A stretch of DNA of 64,000 nucleotides from Betaproteobacteria bacterium (lineage in GTDB: Bacteria; Pseudomonadota; Gammaproteobacteria; Burkholderiales; Ga0077523). The notes beneath the pieces were generated by a model, which made no database searches, had not been told where the DNA came from, and was given only the letters and a program-made list of their open reading frames with translations. The stretch spans positions 56,820 through 120,819 of the forward strand of contig WGLR01000017.1 in NCBI GenBank assembly GCA_016125475.1, in the 5' to 3' direction. Position 1 is the first letter of the stretch; every line of letters starts with the position of its first letter. Shown one piece after another: positions 18,497 to 27,153 of the stretch. Made by a program: the position numbers and the translations under genes.

Positions 18497-19201
18497 TCAG
18501 CGGGCGGGACGCAGTCGTGCAATCAGTCCGAGCACGGCGAGGCCGCCTGCCAGGAGGCCGAGCGTGCCCGGCTCGGGTACGGGCACGACGTCGAACGTGA
18601 CCGTGTACGACCACTCTGACGCGGTCGAGACGTGGTTGCCCCACGACGCCTCGTCCCAGCGGTACAGTCCGTCCGGAACCGGTGTCACGTGCCCGAAGAC
18701 TGCCACGGGCGAGGCACCGAACAGGTCGATCTCCGGCGTGGTGGTGATCGGAACCTGATTCGCGTCGCTGAGCCGGAACCGGACGGTCGTGATCGGGATG
18801 CCCGCGAGGAGTGTCGTCTCGTGGCCAAACGATATCGACGCGACACGCAGGCCGGAGGGCACGACGAACGAGAACGGGTCCTGGTCGAAGTCGTCACCGG
18901 GTCCCGAACCGGAGGCGAAAAGGTGCGAGGTTCCGGTGACGACGTTCTCGCCAGCAGCGAGCCTGAGCAGAGGCTGTGTTGCGAAGGCGAGATCCCCGTC
19001 CACGCTTTCGTCGTAGATCGTGGCTGCCTGCGCTGCCGTGGTCGAGATGGCTGCCGCGAACGCGAACCGCCCGGCGGCACGGACCGTTCTGTGGCGCGTG
19101 CGCCGAGAAAGCCGCCCGGCCGGTTGTTTCCCGCTTGTCCCCGCCTGCGAGGCTGGCATCTGCCCCGAATCGCGTGATGGCTGAAGAAAGTTCTGTCGCA
19201 T
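18497..19201 (-). CDS. PEP-CTERM sorting domain-containing exported protein
   Basis: 234 residues. A long N-region and hydrophobic stretch (about 41-60, ending AAQA) form a signal peptide. The mature part is a beta-rich domain of unknown function (DFDQDPFSFVVPSGL, VPDGLYRWDEASWGNH). The C-terminus VPVPEPGTLGLLAGG plus hydrophobic helix and basic tail RLRPAR is a textbook PEP-CTERM signal, processed by an exosortase during delivery to the envelope or an exopolysaccharide matrix. The start codon follows CAGGAGACC. The exosortase itself is not in this window. Confidence 0.88.
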   Translation of the reverse strand: MRQNFLQPSRDSGQMPASQAGTSGKQPAGRLSRRTRHRTVRAAGRFAFAAAISTTAAQAATIYDESVDGDLAFATQPLLRLAAGENVVTGTSHLFASGSGPGDDFDQDPFSFVVPSGLRVASISFGHETTLLAGIPITTVRFRLSDANQVPITTTPEIDLFGASPVAVFGHVTPVPDGLYRWDEASWGNHVSTASEWSYTVTFDVVPVPEPGTLGLLAGGLAVLGLIARLRPAR

Positions 19202-19462
19202 GGTCTCGGTCTCCTGGTCTCCGTTGGGTGGCCGGCATCGTTCGAGCCCGTCACGCGTGCTTGCTGTATGCCGGGATCACGGCCATGGTCATCATCGCGC
19301 GCCCGGGGATTCCCGCGGATGACGGGCGTCAAGACCCGGCCGATCCGAGGCACACAGCGCCCGGCCTTTTGCGTTTGGTCAAATCAGTTGCCGCCCGTGA
19401 CGAAATGACCCATGGCAAAAGCGAGGGGGTGACCTCCATCCGCGAGGCCAGCCGAGATCATC

Positions 19463-20069
19463 ATGTCCGGATTCGTCAAGACGTCCTCGGCATGCTGGTG
19501 CGCGGCTACGATCTTCCGCAGGCGATCGTTTCGCCTGTCGCTCGCACTCGGTGTGACTGCGGCGGCGTCGGTGCTGCCACACGTACGGACTGCCTCGACC
19601 TTCACGGAACCCACGTACGGCGTAGATCTCGTCTCGCACGGCGGCACTGCGACGGACCAGGACTTCGGCTCGGACCCGTGTCTGCCACGGCCGACAGTGC
19701 CTGGTGGTATACGACGCCCGGCTGCAGTGTCGTCTTCCGTCCGGGTGCCGGGTCGCGCCGAGCAACGGCGAGCGCCGACGCAGCGGCGAACACCCTGCGA
19801 ACACGGGCCGGGACCTGGAACAGCGCCGAGAGCATCGTGCAGTGGACGATCTCCGTGCCGTGGCTGCGGGGTGGGTCGATCCCGTACTCGCCGGGAAACC
19901 GGGGGGGCTGCGTCGAGCGCGTCCGCGCGTGCCGCCGGGAGCCGTGCTCGTTCCCGTGCCCGAGCCAGCGACGCGGGCGAAGACGCTCGCCCGCCTGTCG
20001 CTCCTCGCCGGCGCCGCATGGTCCCGTCAGCGTCGCCGCACGCCGGGCAGCACGCAGAGCATCTCGTAG
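19463..20069 (+). pseudogene. Frameshifted PEP-CTERM protein gene
   Basis: Three frames join into one plausible protein. Frame of 19463 gives a signal peptide (RRRSFRLSLALGVTAAASV) and TFTEPTYGVDLVSHGG to about 19680; a second frame continues with ADSAWWYTTPGCSVVF and RAGTWNSAESIVQWTISVPW to the G6 run at 19909-19914; the third frame ends VLVPVPEPATRAKTLARL, a hydrophobic patch and SRQRRR, resembling a PEP-CTERM tail, with stop TAG at 20067. Two shifts are needed, near 19680 and at the G-run. It could be a decayed gene, sequencing error, or a phase-variable homopolymer. It overlaps the agmatinase 3' end on the other strand. Confidence 0.45.
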
Positions 20070-20977
20070 AGGAGGTTGGCGCCGAGCATCGAGGTGTTGC
20101 CGCTCGGGTCGTACGGCGGCGAGACCTCGACGAGATCGCCCCCGATCACTTCGAGGCCGTGGCAGCCGCGCACGATCTCGTAGCCCTGGATCGACGTGAG
20201 ACCCGCGAACTCGGGAGTGCCGGTGCCGGGTGCGAAGGCCGGATCGAGTCCGTCGATGTCGAAACTCACGTACACGGGACCCGGACCGAGCGACGTGCGC
20301 ACGTCGTCCATGAGCGGCGCGAGCGAGCGGTGCCAGCAGGCCTCGGCCTCGACCACGCGGATGCCCCGCCTGCGCGACCAGTCGAAGTCGTCGGCGGAGT
20401 AGCCGGTCGCACGCAGGCCGATCTGGACACAGCGCGCGGGATCGACGAGATCCTCCTCGACCGCACGGCGCAGCCACGTGCCGTGCGTGACACGCTCGCC
20501 GAACATCTCGTCGTTCACGTCGGCGTGCGCATCCACGTGCACGAGACCGATGCGGCGTGGCCCGATCGCTTCCGCGTGCGCGCGGAGGATCGGGAGCGTG
20601 ATCACGTGGTCGCCGCCGATCGACAGCGTCCGGCAGCCGTGTGCGAGCACGTCGGCGTAGAACCTCTGGACGATGTCCACGGTCCTTCCGAGATCGAACG
20701 TGTCGATCGGGACGTCCCCGAGGTCGGCGATCTGGAGACTGTCGAAGGGGGCTGCGCCCGTCGCCATCTGATAGGGGCGGATCATCACGGATTCCGCGCG
20801 GACGCTGCGCGGTCCGTAGCGCGCACCCGGACGGTTGGACGTGCCGATGTCGACGGGCACACCGACGAATCCGACGTCGAGCCCTTCGGCCGTCGCCTGA
20901 CCGGGCAGTCGCATGAACGTTCCCGGTCCCGCGAACCGCGGCATCTCGTTGCCGCTCAGTGGCTGGTTGTACGTCAT
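20027..20977 (-). CDS. speB: Agmatinase/ureohydrolase, closest to guanidinobutyrase (GbuA-like)
   Basis: 316 residues, full-length ureohydrolase. Binuclear Mn ligands are present: H124 in GGDH, D149/H151/D153 in VDAHADVND, and D240/D242 in SFDIDGLDP. The N-terminus QPLSGNEMPRF and blocks TGAAPFDSLQIADLGDV and EVSPPYDPSGNTSMLGANLL closely match Pseudomonas GbuA from memory, so 4-guanidinobutyrate may be the real substrate rather than agmatine; either way urea is released. It lies 67 bp downstream of a crotonase gene on the same strand. The symbol speB denotes the family; gbuA may be more accurate. Confidence 0.9.
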   Translation of the reverse strand: MTYNQPLSGNEMPRFAGPGTFMRLPGQATAEGLDVGFVGVPVDIGTSNRPGARYGPRSVRAESVMIRPYQMATGAAPFDSLQIADLGDVPIDTFDLGRTVDIVQRFYADVLAHGCRTLSIGGDHVITLPILRAHAEAIGPRRIGLVHVDAHADVNDEMFGERVTHGTWLRRAVEEDLVDPARCVQIGLRATGYSADDFDWSRRRGIRVVEAEACWHRSLAPLMDDVRTSLGPGPVYVSFDIDGLDPAFAPGTGTPEFAGLTSIQGYEIVRGCHGLEVIGGDLVEVSPPYDPSGNTSMLGANLLYEMLCVLPGVRRR

Positions 20978-21044
20978 GCTCGTCGACCTCGCTTTCCCGC
21001 AGGGGGGAGAGGTGAACGGTGCAGTGGCCGGCGCCGGGGACCGT

Positions 21045-21812
21045 TCAGAACTTCGAGAAGTCGGGGGGGCGCTTCTCGAGAAAGGCGGAAAACGCCTCGC
21101 GCGCCTCGGGCGATGCCAGGCGTGTGCGAAAGAGGGCGAGTTCTTCGTGCATCTGCTCGGCCACGAGCGGTCGTGCGTGCTTCTTCATGAGTGCCTTGGT
21201 CATCTGCACGGACGCGGCGGGAAGCGCGGCAAGCGTCGTCGCGGCCTCGACCGCGTAGTCGATGACGTCGGCCTCGGGGATGACCTCCGTGACGATCCCG
21301 GCTTCGAGCGCCTTGGCCGCGGTGAAGGGCTTGCCGAGCAGAAGGAGTTCGGCCGCTCGCTGGTACCCGGCGAGCGCAGGCAGCAGGTAGCTCGACGCGG
21401 CTTCGGGTACCAGGCCGAGGAGCGTGAACGGCAACTGCAGCTTCGTGTCCGGGGCCGCATACACCAGATCACAGTGCAGCAGCATCGTCGTTCCGATGCC
21501 GACGGCGGGCCCGCCGGTGGCGGCCACGATCGGTTTCACGGCGCCGGATATCGCGTTCAGGAAGCGCACGACGGGCGCGTCGTCGTCCTGCGGCGGGTTG
21601 TTCAGGAAGTCATCGAGGTCGTTCCCCGCGCAGAAGCAGTCGGGCCGGCCGTGGACCAGCACGACGCGCACGCCGGGGTCCGCGTCGGCTTCGACCAGCG
21701 CGTCGGCCATGGACTGGTACATCCCGACGGTCAGCGCATTCTTCTTGTCCGGCCGGTCGATCAGGATACGGCGTACGCGGTTGAAGGTTTCGGTGCGAAT
21801 GTGTTGCGTCAT
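21045..21812 (-). CDS. Enoyl-CoA hydratase/isomerase family protein
   Basis: 255 residues of the crotonase superfamily. Oxyanion-hole motifs are FCAGNDL and GGPAVGIGTT; LLGLVPEAASSYLLP carries the single acidic residue typical of delta3-delta2 enoyl-CoA isomerase-like members, while the usual first catalytic Glu position is not acidic. The C-terminal EKRPPDFSKF is characteristic. ATG 21812 begins the homologous region; upstream in-frame sequence is low complexity. It precedes speB on the same strand by 67 bp, possibly co-transcribed, without an obvious metabolic link. Confidence 0.9.
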   Translation of the reverse strand: MTQHIRTETFNRVRRILIDRPDKKNALTVGMYQSMADALVEADADPGVRVVLVHGRPDCFCAGNDLDDFLNNPPQDDDAPVVRFLNAISGAVKPIVAATGGPAVGIGTTMLLHCDLVYAAPDTKLQLPFTLLGLVPEAASSYLLPALAGYQRAAELLLLGKPFTAAKALEAGIVTEVIPEADVIDYAVEAATTLAALPAASVQMTKALMKKHARPLVAEQMHEELALFRTRLASPEAREAFSAFLEKRPPDFSKF

Positions 21813-22303
21813 CTCGGCGTTCCTCGTTGTCGACGTGGCCGTGAACGTCGTCGCGCGGGTCGCGGAACACGGCTTTCGTGCGCCCGCGGTGGTGCTCGTC
21901 GCTGTCGTCCCGGTGCACGGAGCCACTCTGGTCCGGGGAGTCTAACCAATGCGCCCGACCACGGCGAGCGGGTGCGCGCGCCCGCCCCACGGCCCGTGGT
22001 GCCGGGTGCCGTGCCACGACCGGGCAAGACCTGCGCATCCCCTTGTCGCGCACGGACACGGTCAGGTCTTTCCTGGCGGCCGCCGGGAGGTAAGAGAACG
22101 CCTACATGCGAACGCTCGGATGTCCGATGCCGGCCGCGGGGTGATCCGGACACACTTGCACCATGTTCTTTCCGCAGACGGCGCGTGGCGCCGCGCGGAA
22201 GCCGTTCACGTGGCGGCCCGTGACCGGGCCGCCATCCCGGAGAGTGGCGTCCGATCGACGCTCGCTCACTCTCCCGTTCAATTTTCCAATCGTGGAGACA
22301 GAC
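21813..22303. other. Divergent intergenic region
   Basis: About 490 bp between the crotonase (leftward) and the four-repeat secreted protein (rightward). No convincing reading frame. It should contain both promoters; the right one probably lies in the AT-richer stretch around 22270-22290. Confidence 0.35.
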
Positions 22304-22960
22304 ATGAAAAAACCCATCGATCGCACTTCCCTGACGACCCTGAAACCCGTTTTCGCCGCCGTCGTGCTTGCGACGAGCAGCTGGGCGGTGGCGGCCGACG
22401 CGCCGGTCAGCCGGGCGGGTACGGAATACGTACCGCCGGATGTCTCGGCTCATACGGTTGTCCAGAAATCCAAGTCCATCGCATCGGACGTCGTGCACGA
22501 CGTGAAGCACGTCGCGAACAAGATTTCGGATCGCGCGGAGTCCATGCCGGCTCGCGGTTTCGAGACACCAGCCGTTTCGCGTGCGGGTCGCGAGTACGAT
22601 CCGCCCAGTGTCTCGGCCGACGACGTGTCCGGCAAGCTCGATTCGGACGTGACGTACATGCTGAGCAGTGAGGACGTTTCCGGCTGGCACGGCACGATGC
22701 ACCTTCCGCACACGACCCGTGCGGGCAAGGAGTTCGTCCCGCCGGAGACCAGCGTGAAGGGCATCGCGGATGACGTCTCGGACGCCTACGACGACATGTC
22801 GGACTCGCTCGCGAGCAATGACATGCAGGGCGAGGGTGTGGATCTGCCCACCGTCACCCGCAAGGGGGTCGAGTATTCGCCGCCCGAGTACGCGAACATC
22901 GACGACTGGGGTTCGGCGGTCGACAAGTCGATTGCCCCCATCGGGGGTGCGCGAAGCTGA
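22304..22960 (+). CDS. Secreted protein with four copies of a short R-x-G-x-E-[YF]-x-P-P repeat
   Basis: 218 residues starting at ATG 22304 after GTGGAGACAGAC. Residues 1-31 form a Sec signal peptide ending AVAA. The mature protein carries four copies of a motif of about 17 residues: APVSRAGTEYVPPDVSA (about 33), PAVSRAGREYDPPSVSA (89), PHTTRAGKEFVPPETS (135) and PTVTRKGVEYSPPEYA (182), spaced 46-55 residues apart by Asp/Ser-rich acidic linkers (SDAYDDMSDSL). I do not recognise the family. It is likely periplasmic or surface-exposed and may bind a repeating ligand. It ends just before a strong hairpin terminator. Confidence 0.75.
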   Translation: MKKPIDRTSLTTLKPVFAAVVLATSSWAVAADAPVSRAGTEYVPPDVSAHTVVQKSKSIASDVVHDVKHVANKISDRAESMPARGFETPAVSRAGREYDPPSVSADDVSGKLDSDVTYMLSSEDVSGWHGTMHLPHTTRAGKEFVPPETSVKGIADDVSDAYDDMSDSLASNDMQGEGVDLPTVTRKGVEYSPPEYANIDDWGSAVDKSIAPIGGARS

Positions 22961-23008
22961 CGTCGCGTGACGTGCCTGGCGCGGCCGGGCGCGCACCATC
23001 GAAACACG

Positions 23009-23042
23009 CCGCCCTTTCCGGCAATGCCGGGAAGGGCGGTTT
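23009..23042 (+). terminator. Hairpin terminator after the four-repeat protein
   Basis: Nearly perfect 14-bp GC-rich stem (CCGCCCTT-CCGGC pairing with GCCGG-AAGGGCGG, AAT loop) at 23009-23039, followed by TTT. The short T-run is weak. It lies between convergent genes, so it may act on both strands. Confidence 0.6.
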
Positions 23043-23052
23043 CGCGTCTGCG

Positions 23053-24069
23053 CTACCAGCCTGCGAGCACCACCTTGCCGGTCGTGTGACCGCCTTCGAC
23101 GAGCGCGTGTGCGCGGCGCAGGTTCGCGGCCGTGATGGTTCCCAGCGACTGGCCTCTCGTCGACTGGAGGCGACCTGCGTCGACGGCTTCGGCCACGCGC
23201 GTGAGCAGCCTGTGCTGCTCGATCATGTCCGCCGTCTGAAAGTTCGAGCGCGTGAACATGGACTCCCAGACGAACCGCGCGCTCTTGTCCTTCAGCCGTT
23301 CGACCGGAAGCGGAGCACGGTTCGCGACGATCGAGCAGATCGCACCCTGCGGTGCGACGAGGTCGGCCGCGACGGCGAAGTGACGATCCGTGTCGTTCAG
23401 GCAGAGGACGTAGTCGACTGCATCGAAACCCAGGCCACGGACCTGCGCAGCGATGTCGTCGGTGTGGTCCACGACGTGGTCCGCACCGAGCCCGATGCAC
23501 CAGGTCCGTGACTCTTCGCGCGAGGCCGTCGCGATCACCGTCAGGCCCGCGATGGCCTTCGCGAGCTGGATCGCGACCGAGCCCACGCCACCGGCGCCAC
23601 CGATCACGAGGATGGCACGCGTGCGGGCGGAGTCATCCAGTGCACAGCCGAGGCGGTCGAACAGTGCCTCCCAGGCCGTGATCGCGGTGAGCGGAAGGGC
23701 CGCGGCCTCGTCGAAGTCCAGCGCACCGGGCATCGGTCCGGCCAGCCGCTCGTCGACGAGGTGATATTCGCTGTTGGTGCCCGGTCGCCGGATGCTGCCC
23801 GCGTAATAGACGCGGTCACCCGCACGAAACAGTGTCGCATCGGGCCCTGCGGCTGCCACCGTACCGGCGGCATCCCAACCCAGGATGCGCGGGGAGGCTC
23901 CTTCGGCGATCGGGACCGCGCGCATCCTGGTGTCCAGCGGGTTCACGGACACGGCTTCCACGCGGACGAGCACGTCGCGCCCCGTCGGGGCTGGCGTCTC
24001 GGTCTCGAGGTCGACGAGGCATGCCGGATCGTCGACGGGCAGGTTGCGTGTGACGCCGACGGCCTTCAT
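23053..24069 (-). CDS. Zinc-binding alcohol dehydrogenase family/quinone oxidoreductase (MDR)
   Basis: 338 residues of the medium-chain dehydrogenase/reductase superfamily. GroES-like N-terminus with SVNPLDTRMR and GWDAAGTVAAAG; nucleotide-binding motif VIGGAGGVGSVAIQLAK (about 150-166). Structural and catalytic zinc cysteines are absent, which places it with zinc-independent NADPH quinone/enone reductases (ZADH1-like). Its ATG overlaps the stop of the CoA-transferase (ATGA), making it the last gene of a five-gene leftward operon; an enone- or enoyl-reducing step is plausible. Confidence 0.9.
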   Translation of the reverse strand: MKAVGVTRNLPVDDPACLVDLETETPAPTGRDVLVRVEAVSVNPLDTRMRAVPIAEGASPRILGWDAAGTVAAAGPDATLFRAGDRVYYAGSIRRPGTNSEYHLVDERLAGPMPGALDFDEAAALPLTAITAWEALFDRLGCALDDSARTRAILVIGGAGGVGSVAIQLAKAIAGLTVIATASREESRTWCIGLGADHVVDHTDDIAAQVRGLGFDAVDYVLCLNDTDRHFAVAADLVAPQGAICSIVANRAPLPVERLKDKSARFVWESMFTRSNFQTADMIEQHRLLTRVAEAVDAGRLQSTRGQSLGTITAANLRRAHALVEGGHTTGKVVLAGW

Positions 24070-25322
24070 GCACACGCTCCGGACATCGAGGCGGGATTCG
24101 AGGCCAGCACGACGGCGCCGCTGGCGGCCAGTCGTGCGATCCCGGCATCGTCGTAGCCGAGTTCGCGCAGGACTTCGGCGCTGTGTTCCCCCAGCCTGGG
24201 CGCGGGCCGTCGGCCCGGGGCGGCGGGCGTGTCCGAGAACTGCGCCGGGGCACCGGTCTCGAGCAAGCGGCCTTCCGTCGGGTGCTCGACCTCCCGCACG
24301 AAACCCGTCGCGAGAAGGTGTTCGTCCCGGGCGAGGGCGTCGATGTCGTGCATCGGCATGGCCGGAATGTCCGCGGCGTCCAGTGCCGTCATCCATTCCT
24401 GCGTCGTCCGCGTCGCGAGCGCCTCGCCGACGAGCGCGTAGAGTTCGCCGATGTGCCGCGTGCGGGCGTCGATCGTCGCGAGCCGGGGGTCGTCCTCGAA
24501 CAGGTCCGGCCGACCGACGAGGTCGAGGAATCGCCGCCAGTGTGCATCGGAGTAGGGCATCACGCACAGGTGACCGTCGAGCGTGCGGAACGGCCTGCGC
24601 TCGCGCACCAGGAGCCTCGGGTAGCCGGTCGGACCCAGCGGGGGCACGAACGTCTCTCCCGCGAGGTGGTCGCTCAGCGTGATCTGCGCGAGCGTCTCGA
24701 ACATGGGTACCTCGAGACACTGGCCGCGCCCGGTGCGTGCGCGGGCCACGATCGCGCCGAGAATCGCGTTGGCGCCCATGAGCCCCACGGTGCGGTCGGC
24801 CATCGGCAACGGGACATAGCGCGGTTCGCCGCCGCTCGCGCGCGCCATCAGGGACGGAATGCCGGTCGCTCCCTGAATGAGGTCGTCATAGGCGGGGCGT
24901 CCTGCGTAAGGCCCCCGCTCGCTGTACCCGTAGAGGCCCGCGAACACGAGGCGGGCGTTGATCGCACTCAGCCGCTCCCACGTGAGACCGAGTCTGTGCA
25001 TGGCCCGAGGTCGCAGGTTGTAGACGAGCACGTCGGCCGTCTTCACGAGGTCGAGCAGCACGCCGAGGCCGTCCGGGTGCTTGAGGTCGAGCACCACGCT
25101 GCGCTTGTTGCGATTCACGTGCAGGAAGATGTGCCCCATCCCGGCGTGGCGCATCGGGCCGATGCCACGCACCGTATCCCCCGCTCGCGATTCGATCTTG
25201 ATCACGTCGGCGCCCATGTCGCCGAGAACCTGTGTCGCGTAGGGCCCCATGAGCACCGTCGTGAGATCCAGCACGCGCACGCCGGCGAGCGGTCCGCCGG
25301 CGTCTTCGCCCGTGAGCGGCAT
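24066..25322 (-). CDS. CaiB/BaiF family (class III) CoA-transferase
   Basis: 418 residues. VRVLDLTTVLMGPYAT and GADVIKIESRAGD start the fold, YDDLIQGATGIPSLM is the conserved core, and D176 in PMADRTVG aligns with the catalytic aspartate. It transfers CoA to a free acid from a donor acyl-CoA, the likely activating step for the pathway encoded by this operon. It begins one base after the enoyl-CoA hydratase stop and overlaps the following dehydrogenase gene by four bases, indicating tight co-translation. Confidence 0.93.
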   Translation of the reverse strand: MPLTGEDAGGPLAGVRVLDLTTVLMGPYATQVLGDMGADVIKIESRAGDTVRGIGPMRHAGMGHIFLHVNRNKRSVVLDLKHPDGLGVLLDLVKTADVLVYNLRPRAMHRLGLTWERLSAINARLVFAGLYGYSERGPYAGRPAYDDLIQGATGIPSLMARASGGEPRYVPLPMADRTVGLMGANAILGAIVARARTGRGQCLEVPMFETLAQITLSDHLAGETFVPPLGPTGYPRLLVRERRPFRTLDGHLCVMPYSDAHWRRFLDLVGRPDLFEDDPRLATIDARTRHIGELYALVGEALATRTTQEWMTALDAADIPAMPMHDIDALARDEHLLATGFVREVEHPTEGRLLETGAPAQFSDTPAAPGRRPAPRLGEHSAEVLRELGYDDAGIARLAASGAVVLASNPASMSGACA

Positions 25323-25323
25323 G

Positions 25324-26118
25324 TCAGTCGGAGAAGCGCGGCGGGCGCTTTTCCACGAAGGCGTTCACGGCTTCGGCGTGCTGCGGCGTCTTGTGCGCGA
25401 GCGCCTGATAGGCTGCGGCGAGCTCGAGCAGCGAACCGAGGCGCATGTGCTGGCCCTCGCGCAGCAGTCGTTTCGACATGCGCAGGACCGGTCCCGGGTT
25501 GGCGGCGATCCGCCGTGCGAGCGCATGAGCTTCGTCGAGCAGCCGGTCCGCCGGCACGACGCGCGAGACGAGCCCGCACGCGAGGGCCTCCTGCGCGTCG
25601 ATCGTGTCACCCGTGAAGGTCATCTCGGCGGCCTTCGATGCCCCCACGATGCGTGGCAGCAGCCATGCGCCGCCGTCACCCGGAATGATGCCGACCTTCA
25701 CGAAGCTCTCGGCAAAGCGCGCATGTTCGGAGGCGATGCGGATGTCGCACATGCACGCGAGATCGCAGCCCGCGCCGATCGCGGGCCCGTTGACGGCCGC
25801 GATCGTCGGCACGTCGAGTTCGTAAAGCGCGAGAGGGAGGCGCTGGATGCCCTCGCGGTAGTCCTGCCGGATCCGTGCGGGGTTCACTTCGTCACCCAGG
25901 TAGCGCCCCATGTCGCGCACGTTGCCACCGGCGGAGAACGCCTTGCCGTTGCCCGTCACGACCACCGCGCGCACGGATTCGTCCGTCGCGATGCGCGCGC
26001 ACGCGTCGACGAACTCCTGCACGGCGGTGTTGCCCGTCAGCACGTTGCGGAGGTCCGGCTGGTCCATGGTGAGTGTGACCACGGAGCCGGCCTTCTCGTA
26101 TTTCAGGAATGCACTCAT
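25324..26118 (-). CDS. Enoyl-CoA hydratase/isomerase family protein
   Basis: 264 residues, crotonase fold. Oxyanion loop AFSAGGNVRDM, the NGPAIGAGCDLACMCD helix and FVKVGIIPGDGGAWLLPRI. The catalytic Glu positions are replaced by Asp (GCDLA, PGDGG), as in several PaaG/acyl-degradation crotonases, so the reaction may be hydration or isomerisation. C-terminus EKRPPRFSD is typical. ATG 26118 overlaps the stop of the upstream acyl-CoA dehydrogenase (ATGA). Third gene of the five-gene operon. Confidence 0.92.
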   Translation of the reverse strand: MSAFLKYEKAGSVVTLTMDQPDLRNVLTGNTAVQEFVDACARIATDESVRAVVVTGNGKAFSAGGNVRDMGRYLGDEVNPARIRQDYREGIQRLPLALYELDVPTIAAVNGPAIGAGCDLACMCDIRIASEHARFAESFVKVGIIPGDGGAWLLPRIVGASKAAEMTFTGDTIDAQEALACGLVSRVVPADRLLDEAHALARRIAANPGPVLRMSKRLLREGQHMRLGSLLELAAAYQALAHKTPQHAEAVNAFVEKRPPRFSD

Positions 26119-27149
26119 TCTGTTGTCGTCCTGTCGGTTCGGGAAGACGCGAAGACCCGGTCGACGATGAAGCCGGCAGTCGAGGCGTCCCGGGACTCGA
26201 CGACGGCACGACCGATGCGGTCGTGCCAGTACGACTCGGAGCCGAACGCGAGACGCCATTCGTGGAGACGGCGGGTATGGAGCTGCAGGTCGTACTCGGC
26301 CGTGATGCCGATCGCGCCGTGCACGGCGTGTGCGATGGCGGTGACGGTCGGGACCGCTTCGCTCGTGCGGCTCTTCGCAATCGCCGCGGCGAGCGGCGAC
26401 GGTTGCCAGCTCGTGCTGTCGGCGCCAATCTCGGCGGCCATGCGGGAGGCGGCGACGTGTTCGGCCATGACGCTCACCTGGTGCTGGATCGCCTGGAACT
26501 TGCCGATCGAGCGTCCGAACTGGACACGATCGTTCGCGTAGCGAAGGGTCAGGTCGAACACGCGCGACATCGAGCCGGCCATCTGGGCCGCGAACACACA
26601 CGCACCGATCGCGTGCCAGTCGGCGTCGTTCGCGATCCGGATCGCGTCGGCCGGCGGTGGTCCCCACGTCAGACCGGCCTCGAGCGAACCGTGAACGCCC
26701 GGCGATTCCAGCCGCGCGGCCGCGGTCGGCAGCAGCCGGCAGTGCGTCCCGGACTGCACGAGCACCCAGTCGCTCGTCGTGGCGTGCGTCACGCGCGAGC
26801 AGACGATGTCGTGTTCCCCGCCGCCGGCATCCGCGATCGCGAACGTGGCGGGGCCAGGTGGAGGCGTCACGCCGGACGCTGCGAGGAAGCCACGCACGAG
26901 CATGGTCTGCGCGAACGGCACGGGCAGGACGACACGGCCGCACGCCGAGAGGATCGGCAGGGCATCGCGCAGGGACAGGCCGGCGCCTCCCGCGTCCTCC
27001 GGCACGAGCGCGTCCGCGAACCCCGAATCGGCGAGCGTCTGCCAGAGTCGCGCGGGCGATCCGCCTTGCTCGATCGCGCGCACGACTTCCGCCGGGCACG
27101 AGTCCTCGAGGAGCGCGTCGATGGAATCGGCAAGCACGTTGTCGGTCAT
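26115..27149 (-). CDS. Acyl-CoA dehydrogenase family protein (short, likely beta-type subunit)
   Basis: 344 residues, shorter than the usual 380 or more. The N-terminal helical and C-terminal four-helix parts are recognisable (ALLEDSCPAEVVRAIEQGG; VQFGRSIGKFQAIQHQVSVMAEH), but the catalytic-Glu region and the final FAD-binding GGT motif are degenerate. Adjacent long-plus-short acyl-CoA dehydrogenase genes usually encode alpha2beta2 enzymes, as in steroid side-chain degradation (FadE28/FadE29 type), so this is probably the partner of 27154-28305. It sits 4 bp after that gene. Confidence 0.88.
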   Translation of the reverse strand: MTDNVLADSIDALLEDSCPAEVVRAIEQGGSPARLWQTLADSGFADALVPEDAGGAGLSLRDALPILSACGRVVLPVPFAQTMLVRGFLAASGVTPPPGPATFAIADAGGGEHDIVCSRVTHATTSDWVLVQSGTHCRLLPTAAARLESPGVHGSLEAGLTWGPPPADAIRIANDADWHAIGACVFAAQMAGSMSRVFDLTLRYANDRVQFGRSIGKFQAIQHQVSVMAEHVAASRMAAEIGADSTSWQPSPLAAAIAKSRTSEAVPTVTAIAHAVHGAIGITAEYDLQLHTRRLHEWRLAFGSESYWHDRIGRAVVESRDASTAGFIVDRVFASSRTDRTTTE

Positions 27150-27153
27150 GACG

